Virus record (IMG/VR): IMGVR_UViG_3300034272_001354
Coordinates: 1 to 64,000 of that record
Source: a virus
Length of the DNA stretch: 64,000 nucleotides
Strand: one strand, 5' to 3'
This document shows positions 36,861 to 44,719 of the stretch, piece after piece. The position numbers were made by a program, and so were the translations under genes. Every line of letters starts with the position of its first letter. Positions within the stretch are counted from its first letter, which is position 1. The notes under the pieces were generated by a model that made no database searches, was not told the origin of the DNA, and saw only the letters and a list, made by a program, of their open reading frames with translations.

Positions 36861-37091
36861 ATGGAACAACAACAAGAACTATTCGGAAAATTATTTAATA
36901 CAATCCCATTGTACAACGAAGACCATTTAGATGTCCTACTATCAACAATGGATAAAGAACAATCAATCTATATCCTAACACAAGCAGTTAGTTTTGCATT
37001 TCATTCAGGGATATTTTCATTGGGGGAATCTGAAATCATCTCAAAATCAATTAGAACTTTAAATAAAGTTGAAAAAAATGTTGTAGAGTAA
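36861..37091 (+). CDS. Small hypothetical protein
   Basis: 76 aa, helical, acidic (EDHLDVLLSTMDKEQSIYIL). Not recognised. It is divergent from the head protein gene; its end overlaps the promoter of the exported protein at 37128. Confidence 0.55.
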   Translation: MEQQQELFGKLFNTIPLYNEDHLDVLLSTMDKEQSIYILTQAVSFAFHSGIFSLGESEIISKSIRTLNKVEKNVVE

Positions 37092-37110
37092 AAAATAATA
37101 ATTACATTTG
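37081..37110 (+). promoter_or_regulatory. Host-type promoter before the exported protein gene
   Basis: TTG (37081-37083), 19 bp, TACATTTG (37103-37110) fits the TTG-N19-TAnnTTTG consensus. A TATTTATA motif (37118-37125) follows directly, so this gene may be read both early and late. Confidence 0.7.
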
Positions 37111-37127
37111 TAAAAAATATTTATATT

Positions 37128-37382
37128 ATGAAAAAATTATTAATTATCTTGTTATTATTAGTTAGTGGTTTGTCGTTTTCTCAAGAAAAGAAAAAAGTTT
37201 CAACCAAAAAAATAGACCAAACCGTTACTCAAAAAATGGACTCCTTATCTAAAGTTTATAAAGTAAAAGTTATTGGCTCATATAAAATAACCCATAACGA
37301 TGTTTATGTTGAAGGAATTGTTTATGAAGACAAATCAGGAAATGTCCACGATAAAGAAACTAAAAGAATTAAAATTAATTAA
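37128..37382 (+). CDS. Small exported protein
   Basis: 84 aa. MKKLLIILLLLVSGLSFSQ is a typical flavobacterial Sec signal peptide, cleaved before the mature EKKKVSTKK. The mature part is about 65 residues, basic then beta (KVKVIGSYKITHNDVYVEGI). No lipobox. A host-type promoter and plus orientation among minus-strand head genes suggest an independently expressed moron, for example an envelope-acting superinfection-exclusion protein; that role is inferred. Confidence 0.7.
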   Translation: MKKLLIILLLLVSGLSFSQEKKKVSTKKIDQTVTQKMDSLSKVYKVKVIGSYKITHNDVYVEGIVYEDKSGNVHDKETKRIKIN

Positions 37383-37392
37383 AAAAGGGTGA

Positions 37393-38523
37393 TTAAATAC
37401 AACCTCCCTCTATTTTAAATCCTGTTGACCCCATTCCAGGACCCCCAATAGGTGCATAAACAAAAAATAAATTATTACCTTTACTAGTATCATATACTAA
37501 TTCATATGGTGTAGTTCTTTTTTCATAAAGTACGAACTCTCTAACACCATTATTATATTGCTCTAATAAATTAACGAATCCTAAAGAAACTTCACCAGTA
37601 CCTGTATTAGCTTGTAATATTGACTTTAATTTTTTCAAATCATTTTTGTTAATTAAATCTAATGAAATATTTTTTAATTTTTCGTTTTTAAAAATCAATG
37701 AAACTAATTCATCTATTGATGAAACATTTTTAGTAATTATTTTACTACCACTAACTGCAGGGGATTTTTGGTTATATATTTTAGTTAAACTATCAACCCA
37801 CGCAGGTATATAATTTATTATATCATCCAAATATAATTCTGTAGATACATATCCGGTGTCTAATGTTATTTGTTTTTGAGTATCAGTAACAATTAATCTA
37901 TCAGGCATTGTTCCCGTATCAAAACTCAATTTACCTTTATCATTTAAGTCATTTTGATATTTTGAAGGTAAAATTGCAATATAATTATTCGATTTAGAAC
38001 CTTGAACTCCTTCATAGTCAATGTTAAAGTTACACTTCTCAGTAGATTTTTCTGCGGATAAATTTAAAGTTACATATTGATATTTTGTATAGTCAGGGTG
38101 TTTAGAACCTTTGGTTTCATCCCACTCAGGACCTTGAGCTCCTAAATTATTAATTTTAATAGATATTTTATCACCTAATTTTGATTTTATATATTTTTCA
38201 ACTTCCGAAGCTCTTAATTTGGATAAATCTCCTGAGTTTAACCCTACACCTTCATTTGGAACTTTCGATTCTGATGAATTAATCACGATAGTGTTAAATG
38301 AACCTTTACCGGATTTTAAATAATCATTAATTTGTTTTATTGCATTATCAATTTCAGTAGTATTATTTAACTCATATTCACCACTAGGAAACGAATTTGA
38401 AATATTAAATTTTATAGGTTCTGTAATATCTTCTTTAATTAAATAAAGTTTTTTAGTAGCACTTTCATGAAGTCCTAAAATTCTATTTTTTTCTTCACTT
38501 GAAATTTCAAATAAATTTTTCAT
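37393..38523 (-). CDS. OmpA-like-domain protein with capsid-targeting-like N-terminus
   Basis: 376 aa from the ATG at 38521-38523, with TATTTATA 14 bp upstream; a longer frame runs into the terminator hairpin. MKNLFEISSEEKNRILGLHE, followed by LIKE31-D, matches the N-terminus of the protein at 58281-58703 and ends in an I-x-E protease site. Residues about 60-150 (INDYLKSGKGSFNTIVINSS, LSKLRASEVEKYIKSKLG) resemble an OmpA C-terminal-type domain. Its C-terminal half is not recognised. An internal or head-associated virion role is inferred. Confidence 0.6.
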   Translation of the reverse strand: MKNLFEISSEEKNRILGLHESATKKLYLIKEDITEPIKFNISNSFPSGEYELNNTTEIDNAIKQINDYLKSGKGSFNTIVINSSESKVPNEGVGLNSGDLSKLRASEVEKYIKSKLGDKISIKINNLGAQGPEWDETKGSKHPDYTKYQYVTLNLSAEKSTEKCNFNIDYEGVQGSKSNNYIAILPSKYQNDLNDKGKLSFDTGTMPDRLIVTDTQKQITLDTGYVSTELYLDDIINYIPAWVDSLTKIYNQKSPAVSGSKIITKNVSSIDELVSLIFKNEKLKNISLDLINKNDLKKLKSILQANTGTGEVSLGFVNLLEQYNNGVREFVLYEKRTTPYELVYDTSKGNNLFFVYAPIGGPGMGSTGFKIEGGCI

Positions 38524-38537
38524 AATTTTTCTTTTAA

Positions 38538-38545
38538 TATAAATA
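38538..38545 (-). promoter_or_regulatory. TATTTATA motif before 38523
   Basis: ATATTTATATTAAAAG lies 14 bp before the ATG. Candidate late promoter, placed just downstream of the capsid terminator. Confidence 0.5.
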
Positions 38546-38555
38546 TAAGATAAAA

Positions 38556-38585
38556 AAAAAGAGGACAAATATTTGTCCTCTTTTT
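38556..38585. terminator. Bidirectional terminator after the capsid gene
   Basis: AAAAAGAGGACAAAT and ATTTGTCCTCTTTTT form a perfect palindrome ending in T runs on both strands, 20 bp beyond the capsid stop. Confidence 0.9.
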
Positions 38586-38605
38586 GGTATATCATAAGAT
38601 ATTGA

Positions 38606-40522
38606 TTATCTCAATTCTCTTAAGTCAAATGTTCTAACACCATCAACGGTAATTCTTCCGTAAAAACGGTTATTTACCATCTTTTTCGCGTAACGAGTCA
38701 TTATACCTTTAATCGGTGTAAAGTTGAATGGGTTGTACATTGTAGGTGTTAATTGTAATGGTACATACGGAGCGTAAATGTATCCTGTGTCTAACAATGA
38801 TGTTCCTTTGTGTCCAATTAACACTTGGTTAGCTGGGAAGTAAGGGTCACGGTAAACTTGGTAACGACCTGCTAATGTACCTACTCTTTCAATACCCATG
38901 TTGTATTGGTCTTGCTCAGGAGACGCATTAGATACGTGGAAGTACTCTAAATCATCAAAGATAGCTGAAACTTCAGAAGAAACAACAATCCAGTTTGCTC
39001 CACCTCTTAATGTAGATTTGTGGATTTGTGCAGACAATTGGTTGATTGCTGTAATTAATGTTTGGTTCCAATCTTTTTGAGTATAAGAAGTTGTTTGAGA
39101 AATTCTTCTCCAACCATTGTAATCCCAACGTAAGTTCCATGCTGCACCTTTACGTAAATCTCTTAAGATTTCACGGTCGATTTCAGCCGCAACTTGTTCA
39201 GATAATAAAGCTGTTAATTCAGCTTCAGCATCGATGTTGTGGAAAGCCGCAACGTCTTGAGCTAACTCAGGAGACCATTGTGCTCTTAATTTTCTTTCTG
39301 TAACAGATACAGTAACTGAATCTAAATCGAAAGAAACCTCACCGATTTTATCTTCAAATTCTAACTCTTCGTAACGTCTGAAAGCCGCTGCGAATGAAGT
39401 TCCTGATACCGCAGTTTCGATAGTAGTACCTGTGTAACCATCTAAAGATGTAGAATCACAATCAGCACATACCGGACAAGATAAATCAACTTCTAACCAA
39501 ATACATCCATCAGCGTCACAAACATTTTTGAATGAACCACCGTTACCTGTATTAGATGCTGTACCCGCTGGGTTACCTGAAGGGAAGTAAGTTTGAGTAG
39601 TATTACCATATTTCACAATACCTCTACCATAGATTTGAGTCACAACTCTAAATAATAAAGAACCTGTACTAACTGTACATGGTGAAGTTGAAGAAACAGT
39701 TAAACCATTTCCTGTGTAAACGATTAAGTCAGATAAGAATGATTCAGTATCCATTTCGTTACCATCAGGTCCGATTAATTTTCCTGCACCTGTATCAGCA
39801 AAACCACACATTTTAATGATAACTTTTCTTGTGTTACCTGAAGCAATAACTGCTGCTCCATCAGTTGTTCCTGAAATGTTAGCATCAACTAAAACTCCAC
39901 CTGTCCATTTTTGGATAGTTGTAGTAGCAGTGATTGCTGACCAACGACCTTTAGAATAATCAAATAATCCTGGAGGGTCTAATTGAGCCTCATTTCCTTC
40001 ATAGAATAAATCATAAAGATTTTTTTCGTATACAGGGTTATAAGTTCCTGAACCTGTAGTGTAACCTGCATTTGGATTACCACCTGTACCGTTAGGTGAA
40101 GGTAATGTACCATCATTGTAGTTACCCGGAGCTCCAACAGGTGCATAGTGCTCACCTGAATATTGTCCTGCAATACCATCTTTATATCCTTGGATTTTTG
40201 GTACAAAGTAGAATAATTTACCGATTGGTAAGTTCATAGCTTGTACAGAAACGATGTCATTCGCTAATAATTTAGAGAATACTCTTCTTACGATAGGAAA
40301 TACAACAGTTTCGAATGAACCTGAAGACCCGTCAGAAGTTGCTTCGTTTATTAAGAAAGACGCTTGGTTCTCATATAACTGAGCTACGTTTTCTCTTAAG
40401 TGACCTTTAAGACCTTCTAGAAATCCTAATTTGTCCCATTTATTAATTGTGTCCTCTTTAATAACTTTAAGGTGTTTTAACCCGATGTTACCAACTAGAC
40501 CTGATTCTAATAATGCTCCCAT
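38606..40522 (-). CDS. Major capsid protein (gp23-like)
   Basis: 638 aa, longer than T4 gp23 (521). Conserved gp23 segments are visible: VSVTERKLRAQWSPELAQDV, IDAEAELTALLSEQVAAEID, GANWIVVSSEVSAIFD, GRYQVYRDPYFPANQVLIGH and APYVPLQLTPT. A maturation site is predicted at FLINE60-A61, matching T4 gp23 cleavage after FLTE65. Residues about 90-380 contain a large Gly/Thr-rich, Cys-containing insertion (CPVCADCD) relative to T4, probably a surface domain. No TATTTATA lies directly upstream; it is likely read with the scaffold gene. Confidence 0.95.
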   Translation of the reverse strand: MGALLESGLVGNIGLKHLKVIKEDTINKWDKLGFLEGLKGHLRENVAQLYENQASFLINEATSDGSSGSFETVVFPIVRRVFSKLLANDIVSVQAMNLPIGKLFYFVPKIQGYKDGIAGQYSGEHYAPVGAPGNYNDGTLPSPNGTGGNPNAGYTTGSGTYNPVYEKNLYDLFYEGNEAQLDPPGLFDYSKGRWSAITATTTIQKWTGGVLVDANISGTTDGAAVIASGNTRKVIIKMCGFADTGAGKLIGPDGNEMDTESFLSDLIVYTGNGLTVSSTSPCTVSTGSLLFRVVTQIYGRGIVKYGNTTQTYFPSGNPAGTASNTGNGGSFKNVCDADGCIWLEVDLSCPVCADCDSTSLDGYTGTTIETAVSGTSFAAAFRRYEELEFEDKIGEVSFDLDSVTVSVTERKLRAQWSPELAQDVAAFHNIDAEAELTALLSEQVAAEIDREILRDLRKGAAWNLRWDYNGWRRISQTTSYTQKDWNQTLITAINQLSAQIHKSTLRGGANWIVVSSEVSAIFDDLEYFHVSNASPEQDQYNMGIERVGTLAGRYQVYRDPYFPANQVLIGHKGTSLLDTGYIYAPYVPLQLTPTMYNPFNFTPIKGIMTRYAKKMVNNRFYGRITVDGVRTFDLRELR

Positions 40523-40555
40523 TTTTTTGGTTTTTATTAATTTTTTAGTTTATTT

Positions 40556-42082
40556 TTATTTTAATTTTGACATTAAATCTTTCATTCTCAAGAACTGTGG
40601 ATTCTCATATGTTTTAGATTCAATTAAGTTAACTGCCGACCCTGTTGAAGGTGCTTTAGCAATTGTTCTTTCTAATGATTCATTCATAGGTTGAGATGCA
40701 GTCCCTGTAAGTTCATCTTTAATGACTTTGTATAAGTTTTTAGATTCTTTAATGTTTTCAACACCGTCAAATCTTCTTAAGATATTTATTTTTTCTTGTT
40801 TTGATGTTGAATGTTCTGTGAACAAACGAGTAGCGTAAGCTAAGTTTGAATTAAACACTGCAACCTCATTCAATTTATTTCTAAATACGTTAAGAGCTTT
40901 TCTGTATTCTTCATTCTTTTCTCTTAAAACTTTTAATTCACTTGTGTTTTGGTTCTCTTTAATTGCGGTATTAAAAGATGAGTGAGCTCTTGGTTTTGGT
41001 AACCCACCTCTTCTGAAATTACTTCCATTACCTAATGTACGAGAAGCCTCTTTAGGTTCAACTTTTTTAGTTGTATTAGCAATTTTAGTTGTTTGCTCTT
41101 TTGTTTCTGTTTTTTTAACAGATTTCATTTTTCCTTCAAGATTTTCACCTTCTTTATATTCAAATTTAGCTTTACCTGTTCCCATTGTTGGATTAACTGA
41201 TTTTTTCACAGTTTTAAATCCACCATTTTGGTTTGGTTTTGCATCATATTTAAATTTACTAGGATTACCCATTCCGGTTCCTTTTGGTTTTACAGACATT
41301 TTAGATTCCATCATTGTGTCATCATCCATATCCATATCGTCTTGTTCTTCTATTTCCATGTCCATGTCGTCTTGCTCTTCTAACTCTGAATCATCTTCGT
41401 CATCAAAAGAAATTTCATAAACGATTTCTTCATCGTCCATATCTTCTTCTTCGTCAAACATCATTTCATCACTTTCTCCAAATTCAGAATCTTCGTCGTC
41501 ATTATCAAATACTCTAGAGATAATATCTTCGATACCTTCAGAATCCATGTCCTCTTCTTCGTCATCGAAGTCCATATCTTCTTCTTCGTCGTCAAATTCT
41601 TCGAACATTTCTAATTCATCTTCACCTTCACCAACAATCATATATTCTTTGTTGTTCTCTTCGTCTTTTAAACTGATGTTACCAGAATCATCTTTAGTAA
41701 CAACAATATTATCTTCAGGTCCCATCAATTGGAATACACGTAAGATTTCTTCATCATCTTCTACGTCAGTAAGGTCTATGGTGTCTTCATCATCCATATC
41801 CATATCCATATTATCGGTATCCATGTCATCTTCCATATCCATATCAACATCTACGTCGTCCATTTCTGTATCGTCCATATCTGTATCCATATCCATGTCA
41901 TCCATGTCAACCTCAGTGTCAATCTCCTCATCATCTTGTTCTGTAAGAGATTCTTTTACTAGTTCTTTGATTTCTTGCGACATTGTCGAAGCAAGTATTC
42001 CTTTTGCATTTTCCGCTACCGCCTCTTCCAAATTTTTCATTTGGATGATAGCTTCTTCAACTAAAGATTTTTCTTTTGCCAT
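40556..42082 (-). CDS. Prohead scaffold / core protein (gp22-like)
   Basis: 508 aa. Residues 1-48 are helical and end ELVKESLTE48-Q, a predicted prohead-protease site. Residues about 49-270 are an extreme Asp/Met/Glu tract (DMDMD and EEDMDDEE units). A basic Lys/Gly linker follows, and the C-terminal third is helical coiled coil (LKVLREKNEEYRKALNVFRN). Position between protease and capsid genes and acidic, degradable composition fit the T4 core protein, which is digested during maturation. A TATTTATA motif precedes it. Confidence 0.85.
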   Translation of the reverse strand: MAKEKSLVEEAIIQMKNLEEAVAENAKGILASTMSQEIKELVKESLTEQDDEEIDTEVDMDDMDMDTDMDDTEMDDVDVDMDMEDDMDTDNMDMDMDDEDTIDLTDVEDDEEILRVFQLMGPEDNIVVTKDDSGNISLKDEENNKEYMIVGEGEDELEMFEEFDDEEEDMDFDDEEEDMDSEGIEDIISRVFDNDDEDSEFGESDEMMFDEEEDMDDEEIVYEISFDDEDDSELEEQDDMDMEIEEQDDMDMDDDTMMESKMSVKPKGTGMGNPSKFKYDAKPNQNGGFKTVKKSVNPTMGTGKAKFEYKEGENLEGKMKSVKKTETKEQTTKIANTTKKVEPKEASRTLGNGSNFRRGGLPKPRAHSSFNTAIKENQNTSELKVLREKNEEYRKALNVFRNKLNEVAVFNSNLAYATRLFTEHSTSKQEKINILRRFDGVENIKESKNLYKVIKDELTGTASQPMNESLERTIAKAPSTGSAVNLIESKTYENPQFLRMKDLMSKLK

Positions 42083-42104
42083 TTGTGTTTAAGTTATTTT
42101 AATA

Positions 42105-42112
42105 TATAAATA
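42105..42112 (-). promoter_or_regulatory. TATTTATA motif of the scaffold-capsid operon
   Basis: GATATTTATATATTAAAAT lies 22 bp before the scaffold start. As the only such motif for scaffold and capsid, it would be the strongest late promoter expected. Confidence 0.55.
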
Positions 42113-42119
42113 TCTCCCA

Positions 42120-42165
42120 TTATCAAAAAAGCATTATTTTTGCTAATTTGATAATGAGTTTTTTA
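42120..42165. other. Imperfect inverted repeat upstream of the capsid-operon promoter
   Basis: CATTATCAAA and TTTGATAATG flank inner arms AAGCA and TGCTA with a TTATT-type loop. On the plus strand it is followed by AGTTTTTTAT, so it could end antisense transcripts; on the minus strand it sits just before the TATTTATA motif and could be an operator or insulator. Confidence 0.5.
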
Positions 42166-42196
42166 TATTAATAAATATTACCAAAAAAATAAAAGC

Positions 42197-42224
42197 ATAA
42201 AAAAAGGAGACATTTCTGTCTCCT
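42197..42224 (-). terminator. Rho-independent terminator after 42249
   Basis: Minus-strand stem AAGGAGACA / TGTCTCCTT with loop GAAA, then a T run. It isolates the protease unit from the scaffold operon. Confidence 0.85.
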
Positions 42225-42248
42225 TAATTAATTATTGAATATAAATTC

Positions 42249-42458
42249 TTATTCTATCACTTCATCAATTTTACTTTCAACAATTGCTGTGATTCTCCAT
42301 TCCATTGTATAATGCTCAAATACTTTTGTTACTTTAGCCTCTACGTCAGTTGGGTTGTAACCACTCACTAATTTTTCTTCTCTTAATTTTTTAATCTTAC
42401 CTGATGCCTCATCAACTGAGTCCAATGTAATTTTTGCAATGAAATACTTTTCGTCCAT
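42249..42458 (-). CDS. Small conserved-looking protein (DUF4494-like)
   Basis: 69 aa. KYFIAKITLDSVDEASGKIK, LVSGYNPTDVEAKV and WRITAIVESKIDEVI follow the layout of small Bacteroidetes proteins annotated DUF4494 (by memory). It lies 17 bp after the protease gene in the same unit. Function unknown. Confidence 0.55.
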   Translation of the reverse strand: MDEKYFIAKITLDSVDEASGKIKKLREEKLVSGYNPTDVEAKVTKVFEHYTMEWRITAIVESKIDEVIE

Positions 42459-42475
42459 AATTTTTTCTATTTAGT

Positions 42476-43201
42476 TTAATATCCTAAATAATCGTTTAAT
42501 TTTTTCATTAAGTCAAGTGATTTATTTCCTGAATCACCAACATGTCTTTCAATACTCATTTTTTTCTCTTCTTCTAAGTTCTCGTCATACAGATGTTTGT
42601 CATCTTTATTTAAGAATAGATACGCTCCCGGAGTTGAAGGTGAGGACACCAAGTCAAAACAAATTAATTCAAAATCGTCTTGTACTTCATTTTGTTCACC
42701 AATCTTTTTAAGAGAACCTACACCTCTTGACGATATACCTAAAGTAACACCTTGTCTTAAGTAATTTGCTGCCAAATCTCCTTTGGTTGAACAAATACCT
42801 CTTTCGTGGTATCCCGGTGATGTCAATAATTTAATCTTTCCCATTAGGACATTACCTTCCCACCATACTTCGGTGATTGCGTGAGAAACTCTATCTAAAT
42901 CAATTAAAGATGATTCCGGGTGATTTAACTCTGAAAGAGCTGTACCCTTTTTAATCATTTTTTTATAATTATCAGCTTCTCTTTTTAATATACGTTCAGG
43001 GTATAATCGACCATTTCTATTTGGTGTATCATATTTTTGTAATACAGCATAAAATTCAAATGGTTTTGAGTGGTCTAACATTTCATTAGATTCTCTTATT
43101 AATGTTTCGTTACGATTATCCTTTGGATTAATATATCCGGCATCGTATTCAACTAATATACCTTTTCCTGATTCGTTCGGTTGTAATATTCTTAAACTCA
43201 T
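42476..43201 (-). CDS. Prohead maturation protease (gp21-like)
   Basis: 241 aa. FYAVLQKYDTPNRNGRLYPE, ALSELNHPESSLIDLDRVSH with the catalytic His, and GVTLGISSRGVGS with the catalytic Ser match the T4 gp21 serine protease family (S80). It would cleave scaffold, capsid and internal proteins at (I/L)-x-E sites, several of which are visible in neighbouring proteins. TATTTATT lies 15 bp before the ATG. Confidence 0.9.
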   Translation of the reverse strand: MSLRILQPNESGKGILVEYDAGYINPKDNRNETLIRESNEMLDHSKPFEFYAVLQKYDTPNRNGRLYPERILKREADNYKKMIKKGTALSELNHPESSLIDLDRVSHAITEVWWEGNVLMGKIKLLTSPGYHERGICSTKGDLAANYLRQGVTLGISSRGVGSLKKIGEQNEVQDDFELICFDLVSSPSTPGAYLFLNKDDKHLYDENLEEEKKMSIERHVGDSGNKSLDLMKKLNDYLGY

Positions 43202-43216
43202 TTTAAATGTTTTAAT

Positions 43217-43224
43217 AATAAATA
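43217..43224 (-). promoter_or_regulatory. TATTTATT motif before the protease gene
   Basis: AATATTTATTATTAAAAC lies 15 bp before the ATG and immediately after the stop of the upstream gene at 43225. Candidate late promoter. Confidence 0.45.
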
Positions 43225-43695
43225 TTAAACATTTTCGGTTTGTAACGTATCTTTAACGGATTTGATTTTTTTAGTTAGATAAAACTTAAAATAATTGTTG
43301 TCATAAAAGTTATCGTTGTAGATTTTATTTGTAATTTTTAATAATGTATCTTTAATTTGTTTTGATTTAAAATCGAGGTTTTCTTCTATAACATAGAAAT
43401 TAACTTCTAAATTCATAAATGATTTTTTACCCAAATTTAATCCACTTGACCTTAAATCTAAATCTACAATAAATTTTGTATCAAAAATTTTATTATTTAA
43501 CGACTCGTAAACCGAGTGTTTAATACCCCTACTTAAATTTAAAACTGTTCTCGACCAATTATCGGATTCATAGATTGGTTCAACCCATGTTTGTACGTTT
43601 AAGTAAAGTGATTTCAAGTTTACAGAATCAACTGTCCCATAAACAACTTTCGCGGTTTTGAAACCTGTTAGTTGAGAGGTTTTCCCCTTTTTCAT
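43225..43695 (-). CDS. Hypothetical head-completion-type protein
   Basis: 156 aa. Mixed alpha/beta with LYLNVQTWVEP, SRTVLNLSRGIKH and FIVDLDLRSSG. No motif recognised. Size and position between portal and protease genes would fit a neck or tail-completion protein; this is inference. Confidence 0.5.
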   Translation of the reverse strand: MKKGKTSQLTGFKTAKVVYGTVDSVNLKSLYLNVQTWVEPIYESDNWSRTVLNLSRGIKHSVYESLNNKIFDTKFIVDLDLRSSGLNLGKKSFMNLEVNFYVIEENLDFKSKQIKDTLLKITNKIYNDNFYDNNYFKFYLTKKIKSVKDTLQTENV

Positions 43696-43787
43696 TAATT
43701 TTCATATTTTTCCTTTTATTTTTAAAAAAGATAGGTAAAATAAGGGGTCAGGTCAAATTTTTTGTTATTTTGATATATATGTTATAT

Positions 43788-43982
43788 ATGTTAATAGTTA
43801 AATTAGATAAAAATACACCAATAGAGAAAGCACTGAAACTCTATAAAAGTAAAGTTATCAAGACACGTCAAAGTTCTGAACTTAATAAGCGAAAAGAATT
43901 TATCAAACCTTCCGTAAAAAAAAGAAACGTGTTAGCTAAGGCTAAACACGTTCAATTAAAATATTATTCGGATAACGATTAA
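43788..43982 (+). CDS. rpsU: Phage-encoded ribosomal protein bS21
   Basis: 64 aa from the ATG at 43788; upstream in-frame ATGs at 43770 and 43779 are unlikely because bS21 starts directly with this strand. LIVKLDKNTPIEKALKLYKS, RQSSELNKRKEFIKPSVKK and a basic end match bS21. Phage bS21 homologues are known and are thought to replace the host copy in the 30S subunit. In Flavobacterium, bS21 helps hide the anti-Shine-Dalgarno sequence, so a phage version could change start-site choice. It lies on the plus strand among minus-strand head genes and overlaps the convergent gene by 4 bp. Confidence 0.8.
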   Translation: MLIVKLDKNTPIEKALKLYKSKVIKTRQSSELNKRKEFIKPSVKKRNVLAKAKHVQLKYYSDND

Positions 43983-44698
43983 AGATTCTCGTTTAAACTT
44001 TTAAGTTTAAAATACGTTAATTTGTCGTACTTCTCTGATAACACTTTTGTAAGTGTTTCATCAATTCTAGTTTTCACTGAATTATCTTCGGACGAATTCT
44101 TCATTGCTTTTAATTTATCAACTACATTTTCTTTAAGGGTGTTATATTTCACGGATAATTCACCATCATCTTCAGATAACAATTTAACTATTTCAGCTTT
44201 GTCAGATTCACTTAAAGTATCAATATAATTCTTAATAGTTTTATTTGCAACACTAACCATAGTTGATAATGGAAGTTCAATACCTTTGGATTCTGTAATT
44301 GGAAGTTTTTTCAAATTCTCAATAATTAAATTTTTACTTTTAATTCTTGATTCAATGGTTAAAACATCTGTTGAAAATAAGTTATCGATATTTTCGTATG
44401 AGTTATTAGATTTAGTATTTCTAACCCACATATTTAATTTTTTCAAATCTGCCGGTAAAATTTTATTCACAGCATTTTCATATAGAGTAATACATTCGTG
44501 GATGTATTCTCTTGAATATGATTCACTCAAACCTTTTTTAGAGTTTAACTCATCATACATATAGAAAATCTTACTAACATTTTTATTCTCTAATACAAGT
44601 TTTTTAAATGTTTTTAATTCGTCTTTAAATGTGTCGTTTTTATACGACTCAAGTAATACGTTTTCTATCTTCGATTTTAATATACCAAACTTTGTCAT
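43979..44698 (-). CDS. Hypothetical helical head-region protein
   Basis: 239 aa, all helical (LKTFKKLVLENKNVSKIFYM, YIHECITLYENAVNKILPA). It lies between the portal and bS21. No motif. Possible core or scaffold-associated protein. TATTTATA lies 13 bp before the ATG. Confidence 0.55.
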   Translation of the reverse strand: MTKFGILKSKIENVLLESYKNDTFKDELKTFKKLVLENKNVSKIFYMYDELNSKKGLSESYSREYIHECITLYENAVNKILPADLKKLNMWVRNTKSNNSYENIDNLFSTDVLTIESRIKSKNLIIENLKKLPITESKGIELPLSTMVSVANKTIKNYIDTLSESDKAEIVKLLSEDDGELSVKYNTLKENVVDKLKAMKNSSEDNSVKTRIDETLTKVLSEKYDKLTYFKLKSLNENL

Positions 44699-44711
44699 TT
44701 TCTTTTTTAAT

Positions 44712-44719
44712 TATAAATA
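44712..44719 (-). promoter_or_regulatory. TATTTATA motif before 44698
   Basis: GATATTTATAATTAAAAAAG lies 13 bp before the ATG, right after the portal stop. Candidate late promoter. Confidence 0.5.

Noticed and set aside
41547-42092. A Ser-rich plus-strand open frame
   Set aside because: It is the antisense of the Asp/Met-rich scaffold coding sequence.
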